A stretch of 64,000 nucleotides of DNA from Gammaproteobacteria bacterium. Lineage in GTDB: Bacteria; Pseudomonadota; Gammaproteobacteria; Arenicellales; Arenicellaceae. Of the stretch, positions 34,300 through 43,331 are shown piece after piece. Position numbers and translations under genes: made by a program. The stretch is taken from NCBI GenBank assembly GCA_017854775.1, contig JAFMHC010000002.1:17099-81098 (forward strand). Direction: 5' to 3'. The notes beneath the pieces were generated by a model that saw only the letters and a program-made list of their open reading frames with translations, was not told where the DNA came from and did no database searches. How positions within the stretch are numbered: position 1 is the stretch's first letter; each line of letters opens with the position of its first letter.

Positions 34300-36999
34300 C
34301 TAGAAGTTTGCTCGAACACCTGCAAAGAACTGACGCCCCGTACTATTGTATTCGCGAACTAGGTTTTGAGAACCGTTACCTGTAGTGTAACGACGCTCAA
34401 ACTCATCAGTTAGATTGATAACTTCAAAGGTAAACGTAACCGAATCATTGAAATTATAGAATGCACTGAAATCGACGTGCGTAGGTCCAGTGGTATTTTC
34501 AGAAAAGTTTCCGTTACTACCAATATTTCGAGTCACATAATCATCACGATTATTAGCTGAAATTCGCGCACCATATACATCTGTTTCATAATACATAGTG
34601 AAGTTATACGAATTTTCCGAAAGACCTTCTAATGGCGCAACTGTATCAACACCAGATCGAGTCACAATAGTCTCGGCATCAACGTACGAAAAGTTCATCA
34701 GCACACCTAGATTACTAAGGGCGCCTGGCAAGAAGCTTAATGCCTGTTGGTAGGCAATTTCAAATCCATCTAACTTAGTGCCTTGAGTATTCGCCGAGGT
34801 GCTGTAACGCCAAATAATGCTCGGGTCAAGTAACGCCGGCTGGCTAGGAAAAATAGCACTGACCACGGTTTGATCTTCCGGCCGTAGTGGCTCGAAAGTA
34901 GTCGGCGAAGAAATAAAGCTATCTATATCTTTGGTAAAGTAACTAAATGCCAACACACCTTCTTCGGCAAAGTACCATTCTAATGCCAAATTCAAATCAT
35001 CAGACACTAACGGCTCAAGCTGAGTGTTGCCGCCACTGATTGTAAAGTTCACATCGGTATAATCTTTCGACGGTGCCAAGCTATTTAAACCAGGGCGTGT
35101 CAATGTGCGCGCTAAGCCGGCTCTAAACACTAAATCTTCAGTCACATCGTAGGCGATATTTAGCGATGGCAAGAACTCACTGTAATCATTCGTTTCAACA
35201 TTAGCCGTATTAGTATCTAAAAAGCCCGTTGCTGTTACGTCAGTTTCTACATAACGGCCACCTAGATTAAGCTTAAATCCACGCCCACCAATTGTGGTGT
35301 CCAAGTTATAATCGACATATATGGCGGTTGTTTCCTCTTCAATAGTCCACGTTGGTATGCCTGGTCCGCGACGGGCAATGTATGGGCCTTCGCCAAATGC
35401 GGGTACGGCTCGATCAAAATCCAGAACTAAGAAGTTTAACTCTGTCGCAGAACCGTGACTGCCAGTATCATTGTAATTAAAGACCGTACCTAAATCAGCC
35501 AAATTTCTAGGGTCGTTTGATGCTCGCTCTCCCTCCAATGCGTCAACCACACGATCATTCATCATCGCGCCAATCTCTACACTACTGGTGTCACCAAGCT
35601 GCCAATCAAAATCTAAGCGAATGGTATCATTTTGACGGTCCACGCTGTCTCGTCGCATCCGCTCGCCGTCTAGGATCACAAAATTATCGACACTGGTCAC
35701 ATCGATATCATAGTCAATTGCAGCTACGTCGGCATTACCAGTAAAATCATAAGAGAAGTTGGTGCCTATTGGCGTCTCAATATTGACTCTGAATATATCA
35801 CCTTCATAATCAGAGCTAGCCGTGCCAATCATACCGCTGATAGTCATGCGGTCATTCAGGGTGTAATCGAAATCCAGAGTAAACTGATCAAAATCAGTAG
35901 TATCAAGGTTTTGGCGACTCTCTGTACGTAAACCTACTCCATCAAAATTGCCCGCTAATGCCACTATTCCGGTACTGTCTAGGGTAACAGTGTTAGGTGT
36001 GATAGCAGGGTATCCGAACGCACCACTACGTCGAAACTCAGCAAAGGAATTATAGCTATTGGTCTGTGATTCAAATTCGGAATGAACCCAGTTAACCCCC
36101 AAGGTCAGGTCATCTGATGGCTTAAATTGGACCGCTGCGCTGAGGCCTAAACGATCTTGCTCATGACGAAAACTGTCTTGTCTTGGCAAGCGTGGAAACC
36201 AAACATTGCTTAGATCGACACCATTTAACACATTGTTTGCAGCAAAAGGGCGGTCAGGCTGAGCCCACCGAACTGTACCAAAACCGTCTTGATCAGTTGT
36301 TCGCTCAGTGTATGCGACGGAGAATAAGTAACCGAATGTCTCGTCGTCGTTGGTGTCGCTGATTGTTGCTGTTAGTCGCGGGTCTGTTTCTTCGGATAGA
36401 TCGTTATAGCCGAGCTGCGCTGACACTGAGGCATTAAAGCCAGGCTTATCAAGCGGACGGAGTGTGTATAGATCAACACTGCCGGCAATACCGCCCTCTT
36501 CAATAGAGGCGGTGGGCGCTTTATTGATATCAATTCGGCTAAACAATTCAGCCGAGAAAACATTAAAATCGAAACTTCGGCTTCTATTGGTGCCACCAGA
36601 ACTGTCCAATCCGCCGGTTGACGCCGGCACTTCCATGCCATTCAAGGTAACATGGGTAAAGCCGGCTCCAAGCCCCCGCAACGAAACCTGTCGACCCTCG
36701 CCGCCTTGACGCACGATGGTTACGCCAGGAACCCGTTGTATTGCTTCGGCTAAATTCAGATCAGGCATTTTACCTATATCTTCACTTATAATACTTTCGC
36801 GCGCATTGACCGAACTTCTCTTTAGATCAGTGGCTCTTTTCAAACTTGATCGAAAACCGGTAACCACCACTTCTTCTAAAGTTTCTATCGAATCATTTTC
36901 TGTATTCTGGGCAAATACTGGCGCCGAAGCTGCCACAAGCACTCCACTGCCTACAGCCAGTGCAATTGCACGTGATATTGAATTTAACCGATGTCGCAT
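34300..36999 (-). CDS. TonB-dependent receptor for pectic oligosaccharides
   Basis: An 899-residue outer-membrane receptor. The signal peptide ends APVFAQ, followed by the TonB box region ETLEEVVVTGFR. The plug domain has DIGKMPDLNLAEAIQRVPGVTI and RGLGAGFTHVTLNGMEV, and the barrel ends with the canonical terminal Phe (RQFFAGVRANF). It belongs to the Xanthomonas/Caulobacter-type receptor group commonly found in carbohydrate utilisation loci. There is no SusD partner, as expected outside Bacteroidota. An operator-like 16-mer lies 152 bp upstream. The substrate is inferred from the surrounding enzymes. Confidence 0.92.
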   Translation of the reverse strand: MRHRLNSISRAIALAVGSGVLVAASAPVFAQNTENDSIETLEEVVVTGFRSSLKRATDLKRSSVNARESIISEDIGKMPDLNLAEAIQRVPGVTIVRQGGEGRQVSLRGLGAGFTHVTLNGMEVPASTGGLDSSGGTNRSRSFDFNVFSAELFSRIDINKAPTASIEEGGIAGSVDLYTLRPLDKPGFNASVSAQLGYNDLSEETDPRLTATISDTNDDETFGYLFSVAYTERTTDQDGFGTVRWAQPDRPFAANNVLNGVDLSNVWFPRLPRQDSFRHEQDRLGLSAAVQFKPSDDLTLGVNWVHSEFESQTNSYNSFAEFRRSGAFGYPAITPNTVTLDSTGIVALAGNFDGVGLRTESRQNLDTTDFDQFTLDFDYTLNDRMTISGMIGTASSDYEGDIFRVNIETPIGTNFSYDFTGNADVAAIDYDIDVTSVDNFVILDGERMRRDSVDRQNDTIRLDFDWQLGDTSSVEIGAMMNDRVVDALEGERASNDPRNLADLGTVFNYNDTGSHGSATELNFLVLDFDRAVPAFGEGPYIARRGPGIPTWTIEEETTAIYVDYNLDTTIGGRGFKLNLGGRYVETDVTATGFLDTNTANVETNDYSEFLPSLNIAYDVTEDLVFRAGLARTLTRPGLNSLAPSKDYTDVNFTISGGNTQLEPLVSDDLNLALEWYFAEEGVLAFSYFTKDIDSFISSPTTFEPLRPEDQTVVSAIFPSQPALLDPSIIWRYSTSANTQGTKLDGFEIAYQQALSFLPGALSNLGVLMNFSYVDAETIVTRSGVDTVAPLEGLSENSYNFTMYYETDVYGARISANNRDDYVTRNIGSNGNFSENTTGPTHVDFSAFYNFNDSVTFTFEVINLTDEFERRYTTGNGSQNLVREYNSTGRQFFAGVRANF

Positions 37000-37150
37000 A
37001 TTTTTCTCCTCTGATATTAATGTATATCGTAGTTATTTGAGTGATTTGACTAAACAAGAATCTTTTTCACCCTATTTTTCTACAGCCTTACTCTTGAAAA
37101 CCATGAATCATCGACATGATTCACAAATTTCAATCAAAATGCAAGACAAA

Positions 37151-37166
37151 ATGCCATCGGTGGCAT
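37151..37166. promoter_or_regulatory. LacI-type operator upstream of the TonB receptor gene
   Basis: ATGCCATCGGTGGCAT matches the operator at 34018 in the core TGCCAYCGGTRGCA and is itself palindromic apart from one pair. Confidence 0.7.
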
Positions 37167-37347
37167 AATTATTTTCTAGAAGGAAATCTACTGGGTTTTT
37201 TAATGGAAAACCACAAGATTGACATCAAGCAATTGATTAATATTACTATTTTTTACAGAAAAACAACCTAAATATACAAAATAGAGCAAAAAAAATATTA
37301 ATAAATACTATATATATGATATTTAAATTGGAGTATGTAGCTATAAA

Positions 37348-37363
37348 TTGCTAACGGTAGCAT
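37348..37363. promoter_or_regulatory. LacI-type operator, second site in the receptor/lacI gap
   Basis: TTGCTAACGGTAGCAT shares TTGCYAMCGGTAGCA with the other sites. It lies between the receptor-proximal site and lacI and could serve either gene or allow looping and autoregulation. Confidence 0.65.
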
Positions 37364-37611
37364 TTGTTTTTTGGCTCAGACGGGTTACGATCCATCACCG
37401 AGTTAGTATAGTGTCTAGTAAGATAGTTTTGAATAAAGCATATGCTTTATGACTTTCAGCTCATACCACCCAAGAATAAAAGGCGAAGCAAACATTTGAA
37501 AAAGAACACCTTAACCAATAGTGTATGCTCGAATGGAAACCTCAGCTATTCTCGAATAGCAGACTATTGTTAACCATGCCAATCACCACCTACGTTAGAC
37601 TAGAACTCTGA

Positions 37612-38649
37612 ATGAACGAACCACAAGATAAGAACTCTACCATCAATGATGTTGCTCGCCTTTCAGGCGTTTCGAAACGCACGGTATCAAGGGTTATAAA
37701 TAAGTCGCCTAAAGTTGGTAAGTCCACTCGAGACCGTATCCAAAAGATCATAGACGACTTGGGTTATAGCCCAAACGCACAAGCTAGGGGTCTAGCATCG
37801 CGACGCTCCTATTTGCTAGGCATGATTTACGATAATCCCGACGCGCTCTATATTAATGATGTCCAAAGAGGCGTTTTAAGTATCTGCCGAGAATTCGGCT
37901 ACGAACTTGTTGTTCACCCCTGCGACATGACATCGGACAGCCTAATTAGTGACGCAGTTAACTTCGCTAACAGGTCAAAGCTAGACGGTGTTATTGTACT
38001 TCCTCCAGTTTCTGAGAATAACGACCTAGCTGGTGCGCTGGGAAAAGCAGGCGTTAATTACGTTCGCCTTGCTTCTATCGCACTTGACACAGCCAAACAC
38101 GTAGTTATTTCAAATGAACGATCTGCAGCGGCGGCGATGGCCGAATACCTGGTGACGCTTGGCCATCGACGCATTGGTTATATTGCCGGGCCTCAAGGAA
38201 TGCGCTCTACTCGAGAACGGCTTGAAGGATTCTGTGACGCTCTCGAGATTCATGGCTGCAAACCTGATTTAGACATGATTGCCTTAGGCGACTATTCATT
38301 CGAATCAGGCATCAATTGCACGCGAGAGCTTCTCGCTAATGAGAACCCTCCAACGGCTATTTTCGCTAGTAATGACGAGATGGCTGTTGGCGCAATCAAC
38401 GCGGCAAAAGATATGGGGCTCGATGTTCCTAATGACCTCTCAATCGCTGGCTTTGATGACAGCATACTGGCATCTAGGATAATGCCATCGCTTACCACGA
38501 TACGCCGCCCAGTACAAGAAATGGCTCGTTTTGCGACAAGCAAATTGATTTCATCAATCGACGGTCGCGAAGAAGAAGCGAAAACACCGATCATGCTGGT
38601 TCCATCGTTAATTGAACGCTCCTCGACTCGAGCAATTGATCTAACATAG
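37612..38649 (+). CDS. LacI-family regulator of the pectin/uronate locus
   Basis: A 345-residue repressor-type regulator. The N-terminal helix-turn-helix and hinge helix (TINDVARLSGVSKRTVSRVINKSPKVG) cover residues 8-35, with QARGLASRRS at the hinge. The periplasmic-binding-protein-like effector domain includes YIAGPQGMRSTRERLEGF and PTAIFASNDEMAVGAI. It sits between the receptor and GH28 operon, and four matching palindromes occur in the locus, so it is the probable local regulator. The inducer is likely a uronate catabolite such as KDG or KDPG (inference). Confidence 0.92.
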   Translation: MNEPQDKNSTINDVARLSGVSKRTVSRVINKSPKVGKSTRDRIQKIIDDLGYSPNAQARGLASRRSYLLGMIYDNPDALYINDVQRGVLSICREFGYELVVHPCDMTSDSLISDAVNFANRSKLDGVIVLPPVSENNDLAGALGKAGVNYVRLASIALDTAKHVVISNERSAAAAMAEYLVTLGHRRIGYIAGPQGMRSTRERLEGFCDALEIHGCKPDLDMIALGDYSFESGINCTRELLANENPPTAIFASNDEMAVGAINAAKDMGLDVPNDLSIAGFDDSILASRIMPSLTTIRRPVQEMARFATSKLISSIDGREEEAKTPIMLVPSLIERSSTRAIDLT

Positions 38650-38883
38650 CCTTAAAGCTGTCAATACTTAGGTATATAGTTGCCCGGCAAGGAGTCGCTG
38701 GCACATGACTTTGAGGGCTTTTAATGCACATTCGAGCCCGCACAATTTCAACCAAACGCCTCAACACCGGCACGCCCAAACCTCTTCAAGCACCCTATCG
38801 AAACAGTTTCGAATCAATAGGGTGATCACAAACGGTTAGAAAACAATCTAAAAGGGACTAATTAAAATGTTCTAAATAGATTA

Positions 38884-38899
38884 TTGCCACCGGTAGCAA
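38884..38899. promoter_or_regulatory. LacI-type operator in front of the GH28-uxaA-uxaC-uxuB operon
   Basis: TTGCCACCGGTAGCAA is identical over all 16 bases to the site before dctP. It lies about 50 bp before the chosen GH28 start. Confidence 0.8.
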
Positions 38900-38950
38900 A
38901 AAGTACTATTCTTGGGCTTGGAGCACACCTCTGACTCAATAATAAAAACA

Positions 38951-40405
38951 ATGAGCACACATTTCATGACCAACAAAACACGGCGAATCCTTCTCAAGAG
39001 CATAGCAACCACATCGCTAGCTCCCGGCGTTTTTCTCTCAGGATGCAGCACATTAGAACAAACCTTAGCCGCAGATAAATGGGTTATGGCATCTGACATT
39101 CGCGCTCGCATTAAGTTACCCAAGATTCCCAAGGCCGACTTTTTGATCACCGATTTCGGAGCGCTTGGCGATGGCCAAACGGATTGTAGTCAAGCAATTA
39201 AAGAATCTATCGAAGCTGCCTCGGCGGCCGGTGGTGGGCGTATCGTGGTACCAGCAGGCGTTTTTATGAGCGGGCCAATTCACTTAGATAATCGAATTGA
39301 GTTACATGTTCAAAAGGGCGCAACGCTTTCTTTCATAAACGATCCAGACAGATATTTACCGGCGGTATTTACCCGCTGGGAAGGGGTTGAGTTTATGGGG
39401 CTCTCTCCATTAATTTACGCATTCGGGAAATCAGACGTGGCTATTACAGGGCAAGGTACCTTATTTGGTGGTGCCGACGATGACCATTGGTGGCCTTGGA
39501 AAGGCGGCAAAAAGCCCGTATCACCGCAAAATCAAAAGAAGGCGCGAACAGAATTATTTGCAGAAGCCGAAGCGGGTGTGCCGCCAGAACAGAGGCTATA
39601 TGCCAAAGACGCCTACCTTCGCCCTCCCTTTATTCAACTTTACCAATGCAACAATATCTTGATTGAAGAAGTAACTATCACCGGCTCACCATTTTGGCTA
39701 ATAAATCCAGTATTGTCGAACAGCATTACCGTCCGTGGTGTTACCTGTCATAGCTATGGCCCCAACAATGATGGGTGTAATCCTGAATCCTGTAACGACG
39801 TGCTTATAGAGAACTGCCTATTCGATACCGGCGACGATTGTATTGCGATTAAATCTGGGCGTAATGCCGACGGTCGCCGTATCAATGTGCCATCGCAGAA
39901 TATTGTTGTATCTAATTGCAATATGAAAGCGGGTCACGGTGGCGTGGTAATGGGCAGTGAGTTGTCTGGCGGAATACGTAACATCTTCGTCGAAAACTGC
40001 CAGATGAGCAGCCCTGACTTATGGAGCAGTATCCGAATTAAAACAAATGCGATGCGCGGAGGCTCTGTCTCCAATGTAAACGTGAGAGACATTGATATTG
40101 GCACAGTGCGTGACATGATCCTTATCAATTTTTTCTATGAAGAGGGTGACAACGGCCCGTTTACACCTCAGGTGTCGGGCCTTCAGTTCGAAAACATGCA
40201 CTGCGCTGATGCCAAACGAATACTCAATGTAAGAGGTTTTAAGCACGCCCCGATTAGTGACATATTACTAAGCAACATCACCATTGATCACGCAGAAAAG
40301 GCATCAATAGTTGAGAATGTAGATCGCATCCGCTTTATCAAAGTGCGTGTTGATAACAGCGACGTAAATCAACTCAGCGATCTACGCCTAGAGGCTGGTG
40401 TATGA
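38951..40405 (+). CDS. GH28 polygalacturonase, exported
   Basis: A glycoside hydrolase of about 484 residues, cleaving galacturonan by hydrolysis. The N terminus NKTRRILLKSIATTSLAPG with LSGC resembles a Tat signal with lipobox. The catalytic GH28 beta-helix motifs are intact: NNDGCNPESCNDVLIENC, FDTGDDCIAIKSG (the Asp pair), GHGGVVMGSE and the substrate-binding IRIKTN. The long ORF begins at TTG 38912; ATG 38951 or 38966 fits a signal peptide better, and neither has a clear Shine-Dalgarno. It overlaps uxaA by 4 nt, so galacturonate release is coupled to its catabolism. Confidence 0.9.
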   Translation: MSTHFMTNKTRRILLKSIATTSLAPGVFLSGCSTLEQTLAADKWVMASDIRARIKLPKIPKADFLITDFGALGDGQTDCSQAIKESIEAASAAGGGRIVVPAGVFMSGPIHLDNRIELHVQKGATLSFINDPDRYLPAVFTRWEGVEFMGLSPLIYAFGKSDVAITGQGTLFGGADDDHWWPWKGGKKPVSPQNQKKARTELFAEAEAGVPPEQRLYAKDAYLRPPFIQLYQCNNILIEEVTITGSPFWLINPVLSNSITVRGVTCHSYGPNNDGCNPESCNDVLIENCLFDTGDDCIAIKSGRNADGRRINVPSQNIVVSNCNMKAGHGGVVMGSELSGGIRNIFVENCQMSSPDLWSSIRIKTNAMRGGSVSNVNVRDIDIGTVRDMILINFFYEEGDNGPFTPQVSGLQFENMHCADAKRILNVRGFKHAPISDILLSNITIDHAEKASIVENVDRIRFIKVRVDNSDVNQLSDLRLEAGV

Positions 40406-41874
40406 ACAGCCTGCAAATTCATGCTAGCGACAACGTCGCCGTAGCACTAAAAGATCTAAGCCTAGGCCAAAATGAGCTGGGCGCAACACTGTCTAGCGAC
40501 GTAGCCAAAGGCCACAAGTTTGCAGTAAACGAAATTCGTGAGGGTGAATCCGTAATCAAGTACGGCCACCCCATCGGGCAAGCGATAAGTGACATTAAAG
40601 TTGGCCAACATGTGCACAGCCATAACCTTCGAACCAGCCTTAAAAGCGGCGAGCACTATACCTACGAGCCCACCGAGCAGAGCCTGTCGAGCGCACTTGA
40701 ACATCATCAAACAGACACTTTTAGAGGCTACCTTCGAGCCAATGGACAAGCCGGAACCCGAAACGAAATATGGGTACTCAACACGGTTGGTTGTGTCAAT
40801 GCGACAGCCGCGAGGGTCGCCAATGCGAGCAAAGCGATTACTTCGGTAGACGGCATTCATTCCTTTGCACACCCATTTGGTTGTAGCCAACTCGGCAATG
40901 ATCTCGATCACACGCAAAAAGTATTGGCTGCATTGGCGTCACATCCTAACACCGGAGGTGTTGTCATCATTGGCCTAGGCTGTGAAAACAATCAGCTGGA
41001 CCAACTGCTCGAACGCGTTGACCCTACTCAGAAAGAACGAATTCGCTCCTTTAGCGCTCAAAAAGTGCAGGATGAAGAGATTAGTGGCCTTAATGGAGTA
41101 CAAGAATTAGCCGAGATAATGGCCGCAGATCAGCGCACTGAACTGCCCGCATCGCGGCTTTCGCTTGGCATGAAATGCGGCGGCTCCGATTCCTTTTCTG
41201 GGCTAACGGCCAACCCATTAGTCGGGCAGATGACGGATCGTATTTGCGCAGCTGGAGGGCGAGCAATACTGACCGAGGTACCAGAAATGTTTGGTGCTGA
41301 GCAGCTGCTGATGAATCGCGCCATCAACGCTGATGTCTATAACCAAACAGTAAAGTTGATTGACGATTTCAAAGGTTACTTCACCGCTAACAAACAGCCC
41401 GTGTCAGAAAACCCTTCGCCCGGTAATATCGCTGGAGGCATCACCACGTTAGAAGAAAAGTCACTGGGTGCGATTCAGAAAGGCGGCTCGGCTGCAGTAA
41501 GAAGTGTTATCGACTACGGCGAAAGAACAACCGAGCAAGGCCTAACGTTACTAGAAGGGCCGGGAAATGATGCTGTTTCGTCTACCGCATTAACCGCGGC
41601 AGGCGCCAACCTCATTCTATTTACGACAGGGCGAGGCACGCCGCTCGGCTTTCCAGTACCAACTCTAAAAATCGCCTCTAATAGCGCTTTAGCTGCCAGC
41701 AAACCACGCTGGATTGACTTTAATGCCGGTGCACTTCTCGAAGGCCGTTCGATGCCAGATGTGGCGAGTGACTTATGGAATAAAATTTTAGATATTGCCT
41801 CAGGCGAACCCGCCAAAAATGAGCAAAACGACTACAGAGAAATTGCCATCTGGAAAACCGGCGTCACTCTTTAG
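40402..41874 (+). CDS. uxaA: Altronate dehydratase
   Basis: A 490-residue UxaA/GarD-family dehydratase converting D-altronate to KDG. The N-terminal SAF domain (about 1-95) is followed by the catalytic part with TRNEIWVLNTVGCVNATA, HPFGCSQLGNDLDHTQ, GLGCENNQ and MKCGGSDSFSGLTANP, which hold the Cys and His residues used for the metal centre. Full length for the family. It is second in the GH28 operon. Confidence 0.92.
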   Translation: MNSLQIHASDNVAVALKDLSLGQNELGATLSSDVAKGHKFAVNEIREGESVIKYGHPIGQAISDIKVGQHVHSHNLRTSLKSGEHYTYEPTEQSLSSALEHHQTDTFRGYLRANGQAGTRNEIWVLNTVGCVNATAARVANASKAITSVDGIHSFAHPFGCSQLGNDLDHTQKVLAALASHPNTGGVVIIGLGCENNQLDQLLERVDPTQKERIRSFSAQKVQDEEISGLNGVQELAEIMAADQRTELPASRLSLGMKCGGSDSFSGLTANPLVGQMTDRICAAGGRAILTEVPEMFGAEQLLMNRAINADVYNQTVKLIDDFKGYFTANKQPVSENPSPGNIAGGITTLEEKSLGAIQKGGSAAVRSVIDYGERTTEQGLTLLEGPGNDAVSSTALTAAGANLILFTTGRGTPLGFPVPTLKIASNSALAASKPRWIDFNAGALLEGRSMPDVASDLWNKILDIASGEPAKNEQNDYREIAIWKTGVTL

Positions 41875-41909
41875 TTATACAAACTGAACACAGACATAGA
41901 TAAATAATC

Positions 41910-43331
41910 ATGAATACAGCACTTAACTCACTACTTGATCCAGACCGCTTGTTTCCGACCGGCACAAAGACTCGTGACATCGCTCGAGGCTTGTACAGCG
42001 CAATAAAGGACCTGCCTATTATTAGCCCACATGGTCATACAGATCCCCGCTGGTTTGCTGAAAATGAGTGCTTCACCGACGCAACCAGCTTACTTCTGAT
42101 ACCTGACCACTATCTGTTTCGTATGCTTTACTCGCAAGGTATTTCGTTGGAGAGTTTAGGCATACCTCGTGTTGATGGCGGGCCGGTCGAAACTGACAAG
42201 CGTAAGATTTGGCGAACCTTTGCCGCCAATTATCACTTGTTCAGAGGCACCCCTTCATCAATATGGATGGACCACGTATTCCACTCTGTGTTTGGTCTTA
42301 CTGAGCTCTTTTCATCCGCCACAGCCGATCAGTTCTACGATCAAATTACCGCCGATTTGCAGTCCGACGCCTACCGGCCACGCGCTCTGATGGACCGTTT
42401 CAATATCGAGGTAATTGCCACTACAGAAGGAGCAATTGATGATCTTAAACACCATCGCTCGCTGGCCGGTACGCCATGGGCAAAACGGGTTATTACCACC
42501 TTCAGACCGGATGATGCGGTTGATCCTGAGCGTGAAGACTTTGTTGAAAATGTGCGGCGTTTAGGTGAACTCACTGGTGAAGACACCTCTCAGTGGAGCG
42601 GCTATTTGGACGCAATGCGTGCTCGACGCGAAACCTTCCGAGAATTTGGCGCAACCGCGACCGACCATGGCCACCCAAGTGCCGCGACTGCAGATTTATC
42701 ATTGCCAGACTGTCAGGCCTTGTTCGCAAGGTGCTTATCAGGAGACGTTAGCGCATCGGATGGCGAATTACTTCGTGCTCAAATGTTAACTGAAATGGCC
42801 GGCATGAGCCTGGAAGATGGCATGGTGATGCAAATACATGCGGGCGCCAAGCGTAACGTCAACAAACCGCTATTCGAGCGCTTTGGAAGAGATAAGGGCG
42901 CCGATATGCCTTCGTCAACCAACTACATTGATGGCTTGTCGGCACTGCTTAATAAATACGGCAATGAGCCTAGCCTCAAGATCATTTTATTCACCTTAGA
43001 CGAAACAACCTATGCTCGTGAATTGGCGCCGCTTGCAGGCCATTTTCCATGCCTAAAGCTTGGCCCTCCATGGTGGTTTAACGACAGCCCTGAAGGCATG
43101 CAGCGATTTCGCCAGCAAGCAACTGAAAGCGCTGGATTCTATAATACAGTGGGGTTTAATGACGACACCCGCGCATTTCTCTCTATTCCCGCACGCCATG
43201 ATGTCGCGCGGCGTATGGACTGCCGTTTTCTAGCCACCTTAGTGGCAGAGGGACGAATTCGCCTGAACGAAGCCGAGCAGTTAGCCGAAGACCTAACCTA
43301 CAACTTAGTTAAACAAGGCTACAATATATAA
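41910..43331 (+). CDS. uxaC: Glucuronate/galacturonate isomerase
   Basis: A 473-residue amidohydrolase-fold isomerase that converts galacturonate to tagaturonate and glucuronate to fructuronate. Typical blocks are DLPIISPHGHTDPRWF near the N terminus (metal-binding His pair), DHYLFRML, GTPSSIWMDH, ATTEGAIDDLKHH, and the C-terminal GPPWWFNDSPEGM and RHDVARR. The stop overlaps the following start by one base. Confidence 0.95.
   Translation: MNTALNSLLDPDRLFPTGTKTRDIARGLYSAIKDLPIISPHGHTDPRWFAENECFTDATSLLLIPDHYLFRMLYSQGISLESLGIPRVDGGPVETDKRKIWRTFAANYHLFRGTPSSIWMDHVFHSVFGLTELFSSATADQFYDQITADLQSDAYRPRALMDRFNIEVIATTEGAIDDLKHHRSLAGTPWAKRVITTFRPDDAVDPEREDFVENVRRLGELTGEDTSQWSGYLDAMRARRETFREFGATATDHGHPSAATADLSLPDCQALFARCLSGDVSASDGELLRAQMLTEMAGMSLEDGMVMQIHAGAKRNVNKPLFERFGRDKGADMPSSTNYIDGLSALLNKYGNEPSLKIILFTLDETTYARELAPLAGHFPCLKLGPPWWFNDSPEGMQRFRQQATESAGFYNTVGFNDDTRAFLSIPARHDVARRMDCRFLATLVAEGRIRLNEAEQLAEDLTYNLVKQGYNI

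Larger units (their letters stand above)
37000..37611. promoter_or_regulatory. Divergent control region between TonB receptor and lacI
   Basis: A 612-bp AT-rich region without a convincing gene. It carries two copies of the LacI-type 16-mer and several A/T tracts. It presumably holds the promoters of both the receptor (left) and the regulator (right). Confidence 0.65.

Noticed and set aside
34300-36999. SusC-like receptor with SusD partner (Bacteroidota-type PUL)
   Set aside because: No SusD-like lipoprotein is present, and the receptor resembles the proteobacterial type; the rest of the window is also proteobacterial.
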